From Candidatus Manganitrophaceae bacterium (lineage in GTDB: Bacteria > Nitrospirota > Nitrospiria > SBBL01 > Manganitrophaceae): a stretch of DNA of 64,000 nt. The translations under genes and the position numbers were made by a program. This document shows, one piece after another, positions 8,561-16,464 of this stretch (position 1 is its first letter; the number at the start of each line of letters is the position of its first letter). The notes beneath the pieces are model-generated. The model ran no database searches. It saw only the letters and a program-made list of their open reading frames with translations, and had not been told where the DNA came from. The stretch covers positions 62,001 to 126,000 of the forward strand of contig JACQEZ010000005.1 of NCBI GenBank assembly GCA_016200325.1, in the 5' to 3' direction.

Positions 8561-8986
8561 TTATTTTTTTCCGGTGGTGCTCGCCTTGCCGGCCGATGCC
8601 ATCCGGATGGAGCGCGCGACCATTTTCCCATCTTCCTCCGTCGCCTTGGCGACGACTTTGTCCCCCGCCTTCAGATCGGCAAGCGATTTCTTAATCTTAC
8701 CGGCCGTAATGACCGTCTTGTCGGTCACATTCATCGTGACCTCTTTGTCCTTGTCTTTGATCTTTAGATTATTCCCTGCCGGATCCACCTCAGTGACCTC
8801 TCCCTTGATGCTGGTCAATTTCCCCTTTTTGGCGGCCGGCATCGCCTTCATGTCACCCGACTTCATCTCGCCGGCCGGCTTTTCCGTCGCCATCTTTCCG
8901 CCCGCGGCCTCTTCCGCCGTCACCGTTGCGGCGGTGAAAGCGCCGACACACAACAACGAGAGAATGAAAGAGATTGATTTACGCAT
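8561..8986 (-). CDS. Secreted DUF5666-like beta-rich protein
   Basis: A 141-aa exported protein: Sec signal peptide (MRKSISFILSLLCVGAFTAATVTA), then a Lys/Met/Gly linker, then an OB-like domain (GEVTEVDPAGNNLKIKDKDKEVTMNVTDKT...LADLKAGDKVVAKATEEDGKMVARSI) typical of DUF5666 and similar periplasmic proteins. AGGAGG lies 7 nt before the ATG. A -24/-12 type promoter is 68 bp upstream, and the gene next upstream is an NtrC-type activator, so activator-controlled expression is plausible. Function unknown. Confidence 0.75.
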   Translation of the reverse strand: MRKSISFILSLLCVGAFTAATVTAEEAAGGKMATEKPAGEMKSGDMKAMPAAKKGKLTSIKGEVTEVDPAGNNLKIKDKDKEVTMNVTDKTVITAGKIKKSLADLKAGDKVVAKATEEDGKMVARSIRMASAGKASTTGKK

Positions 8987-9053
8987 TTTAAAACCTCCTG
9001 CTCAAATAAATGATGAATGGATCTAATCTAAACGTGCTCACAACCTGAATTTG

Positions 9054-9069
9054 AGCAATCCCTATGCCA
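9054..9069 (-). promoter_or_regulatory. Sigma-54 (-24/-12) promoter for the DUF5666-like gene
   Basis: On the minus strand the site reads TGGCATAGGGATTGCT, with exact GG-N10-GC spacing and one departure from consensus. Predicted transcription start near 9043, about 55 nt before the ATG at 8986. It lies in the gap directly downstream of the NtrC-type regulator gene. Confidence 0.68.
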
Positions 9070-9149
9070 ACCGTGGATCAAAAGCAAAGGGAATGATTTC
9101 ATTATACTTATGCAAATTATCGCGAAGGATTCCAAAAGCGCCGCGAGTT

Positions 9150-10562
9150 TTATTTCCCTTTTGGTGCGGGAGGTATCCCTTTTGGAACAGATTCTTCCTC
9201 TTTTCGGAGATTAAACTTCTCAAGCCGATACTGCAGTGTCCGATAGCTGATTCCGAGGAGCTTCGCCGCCTTTGCAATGACCCCGCCGCTCTTCTCCATC
9301 GCCTTGATCAGCAATTCCTTTTCAAAATCTTCGAGAGAAAATCCTTGGGGCGGAATGTCGAAAGGGATCCGATCGTTCGCAAAGGTTTTCAACCGGACCT
9401 CCTGCGGAAGATCTTCCGGCTCGAGCGTCTCTCCCTCACAGAGGAGAACCGCCCGCTCGATGGTCGACTCGAGCTCCCGGACATTCCCCGGCCAGCTGTA
9501 ATCGAGAAGAAGGCGAAGCGCCGGGCGGGCGATTCCCCGGATCTTCTTGTCCGAGCGCTGGTTGTATTTCTCTAAAAAATGATGGGTCAGTGCGGGAATG
9601 TCGGTGGCGCGCTCGGCGAGCGACGGAAGGCGAATCGAGATGACATTGAGCCGGTAAAAGAGATCTTCCCTGAAATTCCCCTCTTGAATCTCCATCTTCA
9701 GATTCTTGTTCGTGGCGGCGATCACCCGGACATCGATCTTGATCTCTTCTCTCCCGCCGACGCGGCGGACCTCGCGCTGCTGAATCGTCCGGAGGATCTT
9801 CGCCTGCATCGTCAGAGAGAGGTCCCCGACCTCATCGAGAAACAAGGTTCCGCCGTCGGCCGCCTCGAAGAGCCCGATGCCCCGGCCGGTCGCCCCGGTG
9901 AACGCCCCCTTCTCGTAGCCGAAGAGCTCGCTCTCAATGAGGGTGTCGGGAATCGCGGCGCAGTTGATGGCGAGAAACGGCCGATCTTTTCGAAGGCTGT
10001 TGTAGTGGATCGCCCGCGCGATCAGCTCTTTGCCGGTGCCACTCTCTCCCAACACCAAGACCGTCGCCGTGCTGTTGGCAATCTTCAAGATCGTTTTAAA
10101 AATATCCTGCATCTTGATATGGTTGCCGATGATGTTCGAGAGGCCGAACCGCTCGGAGAGCTGCTCTTTCAAGAGCTTGTTTTGGGTGACCAGGTTCATC
10201 TTTTCAAAAGCCCGCGCCACCGAAATGAGGAGCTCCTCCCGGTCGAGCGGCTTCGTCAGATAATCAAACGCCCCCTTCTTAATCGCCTCGACGGCCGAGT
10301 CGATCGTCCCATGCGCCGTCATGATGATCACACAGGCGCCGGCATTGATCTTGAAGAGACGATCGAGGATGAAGAGGCCATCGTTGTCGGGCATTTTCAA
10401 ATCGCTGAGGACCAGATCGAACGACTCGTCTTCAAATAACTTCAGCGCCTCGGTCGTGCTCCCGGCGGTCTGAACGCCGTATCCCTCCGACTTGAGAATG
10501 ACCTTGAGAATATCCCGTTGCGACTTCTCGTCATCGATAACGAGGATCTGCCCCTTTCTCAA
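9150..10562 (-). CDS. NtrC-family sigma-54-dependent response regulator
   Basis: A 470-aa enhancer-binding protein. Receiver domain residues 1-120 with phospho-acceptor Asp54 (VLSDLKMPDNDG); AAA+ domain with Walker A GESGTGKE (172-179), sigma-54-contact loop GAFTGA (219-224) and GGTLFLDEVGDL; C-terminal Fis-type helix-turn-helix (AKAAKLLGISYRTLQYRLEKFNL). Its ATG overlaps the stop of the histidine kinase by 4 nt, so the two are coupled. Likely targets include sigma-54-type promoters in this window, one of them next door; that link is inference. Confidence 0.95.
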   Translation of the reverse strand: MRKGQILVIDDEKSQRDILKVILKSEGYGVQTAGSTTEALKLFEDESFDLVLSDLKMPDNDGLFILDRLFKINAGACVIIMTAHGTIDSAVEAIKKGAFDYLTKPLDREELLISVARAFEKMNLVTQNKLLKEQLSERFGLSNIIGNHIKMQDIFKTILKIANSTATVLVLGESGTGKELIARAIHYNSLRKDRPFLAINCAAIPDTLIESELFGYEKGAFTGATGRGIGLFEAADGGTLFLDEVGDLSLTMQAKILRTIQQREVRRVGGREEIKIDVRVIAATNKNLKMEIQEGNFREDLFYRLNVISIRLPSLAERATDIPALTHHFLEKYNQRSDKKIRGIARPALRLLLDYSWPGNVRELESTIERAVLLCEGETLEPEDLPQEVRLKTFANDRIPFDIPPQGFSLEDFEKELLIKAMEKSGGVIAKAAKLLGISYRTLQYRLEKFNLRKEEESVPKGIPPAPKGK

Positions 10563-12046
10563 ATAGACCTCCTTCGGACCGGCAGTTTCATGGTGACGAT
10601 GGTCCCCTGTTGAAGTTGACTTTGAACCAGGATGCTGCCGCCATGCTCCTCCACGATTCTCTGGGTCATGGCCAAGCCGAGTCCGATCCCCAACTTCTTC
10701 GTCGTAAAATAAGGCTCGAAGATCTTCCTCAAGTCCTCCTCACTGATCCCCGCCCCATTGTCGCGAAAGGTCAATTCAACCTGTTCGGAGACGGCCGGCT
10801 CCTCCTTCTCCCCCGCTTCGGACGGCACCCTGTGGATTTGAATCTCCAGCTTCCCCCCCTGGGGCATCGCTTGGATCGCATTCAGGATGACATTGATTAA
10901 ACATGTTTTCAAGAGCTCTGGATCGCCGTCGATCTTCGGAAGGACGGCGACCTCGCCGACAACGATTTCGACTCTCTGCTCGCCGGCCTTATGTTGGGCC
11001 AATCCGAGCACCTCTTGAAGGAGGGTTTCGAGGTCGACCTCGGCGTAACTCAATCGAAGCGGCTTCCCATATTTGAGAAAGTTCTCGATCATGTGATTGA
11101 GCCGGTAGATTTCCACCTTCACGTTCGAGATAATCTCCTCCGCCTCTTTTTGCTTGAGGGTATTCCAATCCGGGAATTGCGATTTGAGATGATCGATGCT
11201 CAAGTTGATGAGGTTCAGCGGATTCCGGATTTCATGGGCAATGCTGGAGGCCATCTGGCCCAAGACGGAGAGCTGCTCCGCATGCCGAAGCCGCTCCTCC
11301 AACTCTCTCTGCCGGCGAAGCTTATCGACCATCTCGTTAAAACTCCGCGTCAAGTCGCCGATCTCGTCGCGGCGCTGCGCGGGAAGGGTTTGGGAGAGGT
11401 CTCCCGAAGCGACCTTCTTGGCCGCCTGAACCACCTCCGCGATCGGCTGGGTATATTTGATCGAGAGAAAAATCGAAAGACCGATGCCGACCATGAAGAT
11501 GAAAAGGGTGGTGATCAGCCGGCGCTCGTGGTTGTCTTTCAAAAACTGACCATAATCTTCGAGCCGCATGTCGACATGGACGAAGCCCATCCGCTCGCCG
11601 TCGACGACGATCGGCACCAGCAGGTTGTACTCCCGGTGCGGTCCGGTGCTGTCCTGCTCATCCCCGACCTTCGCCGTGATGAAGAGGTCTTTATGTTTCG
11701 GATCGACCTTTGTAATGATCTTCGACCCGACCCGCTTCGGGTTGGAGCTGGCGATCACCTCCTGCTCGTTGCTGATAATCGAGATCTCCTTGACCCCTTT
11801 GTTCTTCAGGCGGCCGACGTAATCGGCCAGGCGCGCCTCGTCGCTCCGCTCCGTGCTGGTCAACTCCTCCACGCTGATCTTGATCGCCGTGGAAAGATCT
11901 CCGATATTCTCCTCCACCTTTCGAATAAACTCATTCTCGCTCCGGACGTTGTAAATGTAGGAGACCGCCAGCGATAGGAGGGTCAGGAGGATCATCATCA
12001 AAACGAGCTTGGTGGTGAGATTGACCCGGTCTAAGAAATAACGCAT
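10559..12046 (-). CDS. Membrane sensor histidine kinase (HAMP-HisKA-HATPase)
   Basis: A 495-aa sensor kinase. Transmembrane helix 1 at about 13-32, a periplasmic sensor of about 145 residues, helix 2 at about 178-196, HAMP at about 198-250, phospho-acceptor His271 in AHEIRNPLNLI, and a C-terminal ATPase with DNGAGI and GIGLGLAMTQRI. It pairs with the NtrC-type regulator downstream (4-nt overlap). The signal is unknown; the periplasmic domain looks like a double-Cache or PAS-like extracytoplasmic sensor, so an envelope or small-molecule cue is possible. Confidence 0.95.
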   Translation of the reverse strand: MRYFLDRVNLTTKLVLMMILLTLLSLAVSYIYNVRSENEFIRKVEENIGDLSTAIKISVEELTSTERSDEARLADYVGRLKNKGVKEISIISNEQEVIASSNPKRVGSKIITKVDPKHKDLFITAKVGDEQDSTGPHREYNLLVPIVVDGERMGFVHVDMRLEDYGQFLKDNHERRLITTLFIFMVGIGLSIFLSIKYTQPIAEVVQAAKKVASGDLSQTLPAQRRDEIGDLTRSFNEMVDKLRRQRELEERLRHAEQLSVLGQMASSIAHEIRNPLNLINLSIDHLKSQFPDWNTLKQKEAEEIISNVKVEIYRLNHMIENFLKYGKPLRLSYAEVDLETLLQEVLGLAQHKAGEQRVEIVVGEVAVLPKIDGDPELLKTCLINVILNAIQAMPQGGKLEIQIHRVPSEAGEKEEPAVSEQVELTFRDNGAGISEEDLRKIFEPYFTTKKLGIGLGLAMTQRIVEEHGGSILVQSQLQQGTIVTMKLPVRRRSI

Positions 12047-12064
12047 CTCTGTCCTTATCCGAAC

Positions 12065-12694
12065 TTATTCGATTATGGCGGCGAGCTGCGCCGCGGAAAC
12101 ACGCCCTTCGCGCACGATCCGCGGCGGGGTGACGGTGACGTCCAACACGGTCGATGGAAGGGGGGTGCAGGGGCCGCCGTCTAGAATCGCGTCGACTGAT
12201 TCACCGAGGGTCTGCTCGACCTCTTGCGCCGACGCCGGCGACGCGTCGCCGGAGCGATTGGCGCTCGTGGCGGTAATCGGGATACCGACCGTTTGGATCA
12301 GTTGAAGCGGAAGGGGTGCGCTTGGCAGACGAACGCCGATCTTTCCGCTCCCGCCGGTTAATAAAGGGGATAAGCGCTTCGACGCCTGAAAAACGAGCGT
12401 AAGGGGACCGGGCCAAAAAGCGTCGATGAGTTTCTCCGCGATCGGAGGGATCTCTTCAATCAAAGGGGAGAGCATCGCCCGATCGGCGATGAGGAGGAGG
12501 ATCGGTTTGGAGTAGGCCCTCCCCTTGATCGTAAAGAGGCGGCGGACGGCATCGGCGTCGAAGGGGTCGGCGGCAAGTCCGTAGAAGGTGTCTGTCGGAA
12601 TGGCAACCACCCCCCCCTTATGGATCAGCGCGGCAATTTCTTGAAGGACCCGCCGCTCCGGATGGTTCGGATCAACCGGGATGACCTTTCTCAT
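12065..12694 (-). CDS. tsaC: L-threonylcarbamoyladenylate synthase (YrdC/Sua5 domain)
   Basis: Makes threonylcarbamoyl-AMP from threonine, bicarbonate and ATP for the t6A37 modification of ANN-decoding tRNAs. The YrdC core is clear: GGVVAIPTDTFYGLAADPFDADAVRRLFTIKGRAYSKPILLLI, then WPGPLTLVF and the SANRSGDASP block. The start at 12694 (MRKVIPVDPNHPERRVLQEIA) gives 209 aa, the short TsaC form without the Sua5 extra domain. It overlaps the purE end by 23 nt. Confidence 0.92.
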   Translation of the reverse strand: MRKVIPVDPNHPERRVLQEIAALIHKGGVVAIPTDTFYGLAADPFDADAVRRLFTIKGRAYSKPILLLIADRAMLSPLIEEIPPIAEKLIDAFWPGPLTLVFQASKRLSPLLTGGSGKIGVRLPSAPLPLQLIQTVGIPITATSANRSGDASPASAQEVEQTLGESVDAILDGGPCTPLPSTVLDVTVTPPRIVREGRVSAAQLAAIIE

Positions 12695-13184
12695 GAAACC
12701 GTTTCCCCTTGGCTTCGACTTCTTCAGCAAGGGACTTCTTGTAAGAGAGAAGGCGCTTGGCGAGATCGGAGGAGCGGCGCGCGAGAATCTGCGTCGCCAG
12801 AATCCCGGCGTTTTTGGCGCCGGCCTTGCCGATTGCCACCGTCGCAACCGGAATGCCGCTCGGCATCTGGACGGTGGAGAGTAGGGAGTCCAGACCATTC
12901 AACGGGGAAGAGCTGATCGGAACGCCGATCACGGGAAGAATCGTCTCTGCCGCGATCACCCCGGCCAGATGGGCCGCGCCCCCCGCCCCGGCGATGATCA
13001 CATCGACCCCGCGCGTTTCGGCTTCGTGGATCAGCCTTTTCGTTCGCTCGGGAGAGCGGTGGGCGGAAGAGAGGGTCATCTCATACGGCACCTCGAATTC
13101 CTTCAAGATTTTGGCCGCCTCCTGCATGACTTCCCAATCCGAATCGCTCCCCATCAAAATGAGAACAGAACCTTTTTCCGTCAT
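12672..13184 (-). CDS. purE: N5-carboxyaminoimidazole ribonucleotide mutase PurE
   Basis: Class I PurE converts N5-CAIR to CAIR in purine synthesis. Signature: LMGSDSDWEVMQEAAKILKEFEVPYEMTLSSAHRSPERT, then GAGGAAHLAGVIAAETILPVIGVPI. The ATG at 13184 is preceded by GAGGGG, and the 170 aa are normal. Upstream one would expect purD, but purD starts 6.2 kb away across an accessory island, so purE now sits at the head of the purE-tsaC-kinase-regulator run and must have gained its own promoter or be read from the island. Confidence 0.95.
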   Translation of the reverse strand: MTEKGSVLILMGSDSDWEVMQEAAKILKEFEVPYEMTLSSAHRSPERTKRLIHEAETRGVDVIIAGAGGAAHLAGVIAAETILPVIGVPISSSPLNGLDSLLSTVQMPSGIPVATVAIGKAGAKNAGILATQILARRSSDLAKRLLSYKKSLAEEVEAKGKRFHEKGHPG

Positions 13185-13220
13185 CGCATCCCCTCGTAAA
13201 TGAATACGCCAAGTTAACAT

Positions 13221-13560
13221 AGCTTTAAGAAGGGTGTCAAGGGAACCGGCGGCTAAGGGAGGCCCTTATTATTAGCGGAGACGGGTTGGATAACCCCTGG
13301 CTTTGAATGCCGAAAGTGGAGGAGTAATATGATGATAACTCGGTCGGAATCGGCAGCTCCTTCCGACTCAGCTCCTACATGTTTTTATTGAGATCGCCTC
13401 AAGCAGAGCCGCTCATCCTCCATCATTTATCATTAACGATGTAAAATTTTTATACTACTCCTTCATAGAATACCGTCCCTTCTTTGCTCACTCCGTTTCG
13501 GATCATTAGATCTTCCTTCGCTCCGATCTCTCACCTCCACTCTATTGGCTTATCTCCCAT
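13221..13560. other. Left island border; no established gene
   Basis: Gap between purE and the sigma-54 promoter at 13561. It holds a possible 20-codon frame at 13329-13391 (described separately), a 7-bp hairpin inside that frame, and A/T-rich stretches (about 13430-13460). No known gene or clear insertion-sequence end seen. Confidence 0.5.
13329..13391 (+). CDS. Possible 20-residue peptide (weak)
   Basis: A short frame (MMITRSESAAPSDSAPTCFY) with GGAGGAG 4 nt before the first ATG. The interior carries a hairpin with 7-bp arms, 13343-13349 and 13361-13367. It could be a leader peptide, a relic, or chance. No homology claim is made. Confidence 0.2.
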   Translation: MMITRSESAAPSDSAPTCFY

Positions 13561-13576
13561 TGGCATTGATCTTGCT
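13561..13576 (+). promoter_or_regulatory. Sigma-54 (-24/-12) promoter for the CBS protein
   Basis: TGGCATTGATCTTGCT keeps GG-N10-GC and differs from consensus only at the base after TGGCA and the next position. The start of transcription would be near 13587. That rules out the in-frame start at 13545 and supports the ATG at 13632. Confidence 0.65.
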
Positions 13577-13631
13577 GATTCCCAGGTTAGGTATTGAACG
13601 AAACAGGATAATCCAGGGAGAGGTATTGCTT

Positions 13632-14051
13632 ATGTTACCGACGATAGAAAAGTTAGTCTCGGGAAAGATTCATTCCATCGAATCAGAGCAGAGCGTCCGG
13701 AATGCGGCGGAAGCAATGGCGGCGAACCGGATCGGAAGCCTTCTCGTCGCAGAAGATGGAACCTATATCGGAATTATTACGGAAGTCGATATCATCCGGA
13801 AGGTGGTGGCGAAGGGACTCGATCCGGCCACCATGGCAGTTCAGAAAGTGATGACCTCGCCGCTGATCACGATCGACGCCGACCGGTCGGTCCTCGATGC
13901 GAACGACATCATGGAGCGGAAGAAGATCCGCCACCTGGTGGTAACCCGAAGAGGAAAGGTGATCGGGATGGTCTCCGTCCGGGACTTTCTCCATCCCCTC
14001 GATTTTGAGGAAGACGAAGAGAGCGGGTATGAACGGGCGAGCGGCTTTTGA
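13632..14051 (+). CDS. Tandem CBS-domain protein
   Basis: A 139-aa protein made of two CBS motifs (a Bateman module) and little else: CBS1 about residues 10-65 (EQSVRNAAEAMAANRIGSLLVAEDGTYIGIITEVDIIRKVV), CBS2 about 72-125 (PLITIDADRSVLDANDIMERKKIRHLVVTRRGKVIGMVSVRDFL). Such proteins sense adenine nucleotides or other small ligands. An AGG-rich ribosome site lies about 8 nt before 13632. With the sigma-54-type promoter and the next membrane gene it looks like a small stress or energy-sensing operon. Confidence 0.88.
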   Translation: MLPTIEKLVSGKIHSIESEQSVRNAAEAMAANRIGSLLVAEDGTYIGIITEVDIIRKVVAKGLDPATMAVQKVMTSPLITIDADRSVLDANDIMERKKIRHLVVTRRGKVIGMVSVRDFLHPLDFEEDEESGYERASGF

Positions 14052-14080
14052 TTTGGATTTTTAAGTGAGGAGGAATTGCA

Positions 14081-14371
14081 ATGTATCAGATGCGTTTTTT
14101 GAAAACTTTCTTCCTGAGCACGAGCTTTCTACTTTTCGGAATACTCGGACTTGCGCAGGCGGCCGGTCGGCCAGTTGAGCCTGATCAATGGGTGCTCGGG
14201 GATTATCTTCTGGCTGGCGCGCTGTTTCTGATTGTGATTGCTTTTCTGACGGGCGCTTATGCGCTGCTGTTCAGCAACAGCCGGCCATTAATCAAACGGG
14301 CGTTTCTTTATCCTTTGTTTAAGGTAATAGGAATGGAGGGGGAGAAGAAGCCGCTGATTACGAAAAAATAA
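14081..14371 (+). CDS. Small exported/membrane protein
   Basis: A 96-aa protein with a signal-like first helix (FLKTFFLSTSFLLFGILGLAQAA), a short polar region (GRPVEPDQWVLGDY) and a second helix (LLAGALFLIVIAFLTGAYALLF), ending in a basic tail. GAGGAGG precedes the ATG. It follows the CBS gene by 29 nt and is probably its operon partner. No family recognised. Confidence 0.6.
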   Translation: MYQMRFLKTFFLSTSFLLFGILGLAQAAGRPVEPDQWVLGDYLLAGALFLIVIAFLTGAYALLFSNSRPLIKRAFLYPLFKVIGMEGEKKPLITKK

Positions 14372-14434
14372 GCTTATCCAAAAACTCGTTGTCACGAATA
14401 ATCATCAGAAACGTCGGAGAGGAATAGAACCACA

Positions 14435-14510
14435 TCAAGAACAAGAGGACGAACCACCCCCGCAGCCACCGGATCCGGATGAGGTACCTCCCGAAGAAGG
14501 GTATCTAGGC
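14435..14510 (-). pseudogene. Orphan C-terminal tail of a small Gly/Ser/Cys-rich protein
   Basis: On the minus strand this encodes YPSSGGTSSGSGGCGGGSSSCS followed by a stop, nearly the same as the end of the intact small gene at 17461-17646. Upstream sequence that would encode the membrane segment is absent. It is therefore read as the truncated remnant of a second copy, 3 kb away and in the same orientation. Confidence 0.6.
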
Positions 14511-14543
14511 AAAAAGTTCGACACGTGTTAACGAAAGGGCTTC

Positions 14544-14586
14544 GAGAGGGGCCGTCGGATTGTCTCCGACGGCCCCTCTCCTTTTT
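14544..14586 (+). terminator. Strong rho-independent terminator
   Basis: A perfect 16-bp stem (14544-14559 with 14565-14580), 5-nt loop, then CTTTTTGTTTTT. It ends the CBS/membrane-protein transcript. Confidence 0.9.
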
Positions 14587-14984
14587 GTTTTTACAACAGA
14601 ATCTCAATGTGCATTCTGAGCGTTACAAATCATTCTCCAAGACCCCAGATAGGACTCGAACCGATCTTACCTCTGTGGGATTAAATATTCTTCCAAAGGA
14701 GGGTCGAGTTCAGGACGGAAAGAATCATTCATTAACACGAATCTCCCACTTGTTGACAACTGCATTTGAACCTCTCTTTCCAACCGGTCCTCTCCAGCTT
14801 GACGACACAGTACCAGGAGAAGGCTGAGATCGCCTGTACCTTAGGGAGGCAATTCTTTGACTCCGGAGATTTTGAAGTCGCGCTCCTTCAATGGGAACGA
14901 GCAAAGGTTCTTCTGCCCTCGCTTGAAGCATACTCAGGCATCTCCCAAAACGCTTCGTTACGCCATCAGATTCTGGGCGCACGC
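14587..14984. other. Gene-free stretch with possible decayed coding remnants
   Basis: No intact gene. On the plus strand about 14805-14940 encodes a TPR-like segment (ACTLGRQFFDSGDFEVALLQWERAKVLLP), which suggests a remnant of a repeat protein. On the minus strand near 14641-14675 a tRNA T-arm-like stretch (GGTTCGAGTCC) occurs without the rest of a tRNA. Both are weak. Confidence 0.3.
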
Positions 14985-15620
14985 TTAGCGAATCACCTGC
15001 TGCTTCCGGAGAGATTTCATAATCACGGACACATAGTTCTCGATCAGGTCCCGATGATCGCTCCGGATCAGGGTCTCGCTGGCCGCGGACCAGATGAGCT
15101 TGTCCGTGGCGACGTCGTAGAGGTTCGCTTCCGCAATGGCATATTCGTCCTCCGTCATGTAAGCCGGTTGGTAGATCGTGTCGTAGCCTCGGCTGTAATA
15201 ACCGCCCCAGGAATTGTAGTATGCGGGGTATCCCGGGCTGTGGTGTCCCGCTGCAGGAACATAATTCAGGTCGGTGCGCCTATCGACCACCCTCGTCAAG
15301 AAAAGGACGTCGGCGCCCACTTCTTTGAGCTGCGCGGCAATCACCTCTTTTTCGGCCAGTTCTTCACCAGGCAAAATCGTATAGCCCGCCACGGCGTCAA
15401 CCCCGCCCGCCTTCAACTGTTGAACGAAAGTGTCTTCAATGAGCCGCCGGTTCGCCGGCTTTTGGAGCATCCCCAGAACCAGAATCTTTCGGGGCGTATT
15501 TTCATAGTCGGGATCCTTCCAGACGGACGTCAGCTTTGTCGATGCGCACGAGGTCGCCAGGAGCGATGCCGCGAGCAGCCACGAGACCAGACCGGTACAA
15601 ATGTTCCTATTCTTCTTCAT
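14985..15620 (-). CDS. Putative outer-membrane lipoprotein
   Basis: A 211-aa protein with a lipoprotein signal (MKKNRNICTGLVSWLLAASLLATSC). The mature part opens with ASTKLTSVWKDPDYENTPRKILVLGMLQKPANRRLIEDTFVQQLKAGGVDAVAGYTILPG, a pattern seen in conserved hypothetical lipoproteins of metal-reducing and nitrite-oxidising bacteria, with a Tyr/Gly-rich insert (HHSPGYPAYYNSWGGYYSRGYD). AGGAG lies 6 nt before the start at 15620; an upstream start at 15800 would add 60 unlikely residues. Function unknown. Confidence 0.75.
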   Translation of the reverse strand: MKKNRNICTGLVSWLLAASLLATSCASTKLTSVWKDPDYENTPRKILVLGMLQKPANRRLIEDTFVQQLKAGGVDAVAGYTILPGEELAEKEVIAAQLKEVGADVLFLTRVVDRRTDLNYVPAAGHHSPGYPAYYNSWGGYYSRGYDTIYQPAYMTEDEYAIAEANLYDVATDKLIWSAASETLIRSDHRDLIENYVSVIMKSLRKQQVIR

Positions 15621-16464
15621 CTCTTTCTCCTTTTTTGGATCTGCACCGCAGGCGCGCTCCCCGCCTGTGAGGGCGCGGTTGGCGAGCGGATAAAACAAGG
15701 GCAAACCCACTCCGATCGAAGAATTCCTCGGATGGAAGGCGTTTCCTTCTTCCCCCTCCCGAGGGGCAGAGAACGCGACCAGCATGGGTACGCCTCTCAC
15801 GACGCAGATTCGTAAACGTTCATATCGTTCTACTTGTGGAAAGAGATACTCTTACAGCATCCAGGAAATGACATCCAACCTCCAGGTGTTGAAATCCGGG
15901 AGATGCGACGCCTCGTCGATATCGATCCATACCTTATTGTAATTGGCCCGTCATCCGAACGGGCGGTTGATCTCGAACAGAACGGCGACGGCGGTGTTGT
16001 AGCTCAGGTCGTTTTCCGTCTTGGTCGAAACATCGTCGCTCCGTGAGCTCCTGCTGATGACACCGTTTAATTGAAAATGATCGTTGAAGTTGTAGCCGAG
16101 GGTTCGCCCGCCCGCAATCATGGCCTGTCACGCTTCGGCCCGGATCGGCTGGAGCAATCCCTCTGTCAGAGCACTCGCCGTCCCTTCGGCTCAAAAATTT
16201 TAAATCAATTTTAAGAGAATCGTTCCCCTCGCGATGCAACGGCTCTTACAGACCAGATCAGACGGACTAAGCAAAAATGGAAGATAGTTTCACCGAGGCA
16301 AACCACTCCATAAAGAAAGCCCCGGCGAAGGAGAGGAAGATAACGGGCTGCCCCAAGCCGAATGCTTACGTCGTCGTCTGTCCGGAGGGGGCCGTTCCTG
16401 ACCCAGATCGGGTAGGCCCTTCCGGCCGAGAAGACAGGGTTCGTGAAGGCATGGAGGAGGGCAG
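15621..16464. other. Island interior without an intact gene
   Basis: Apart from the barrel fragment at 15951-16130, the stretch shows only short frames. Minus strand 15860-15945 encodes a plausible short end (NKVWIDIDEASHLPDFNTWRLDVISWML, then stop), possibly another relic. A 63-codon plus frame at 16277-16468 overlaps the MarC start, lacks a ribosome site and is not accepted. Confidence 0.4.
15951..16130 (-). pseudogene. C-terminal fragment of an outer-membrane beta-barrel protein
   Basis: The minus frame reads GRTLGYNFNDHFQLNGVISRSSRSDDVSTKTENDLSYNTAVAVLFEINRPFG then stop: alternating polar/hydrophobic strands, as in the last two strands of an outer-membrane barrel. A stop lies just upstream (near 16130) and there is no start or signal peptide, so the gene is broken. 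Parent family not identified. Confidence 0.45.

Noticed and set aside
14641-14675. tRNA T-arm-like sequence (minus strand GGTTCGAGTCC)
   Set aside because: No D-arm, anticodon arm or matching acceptor stem around it, and the T-stem has a mismatch.
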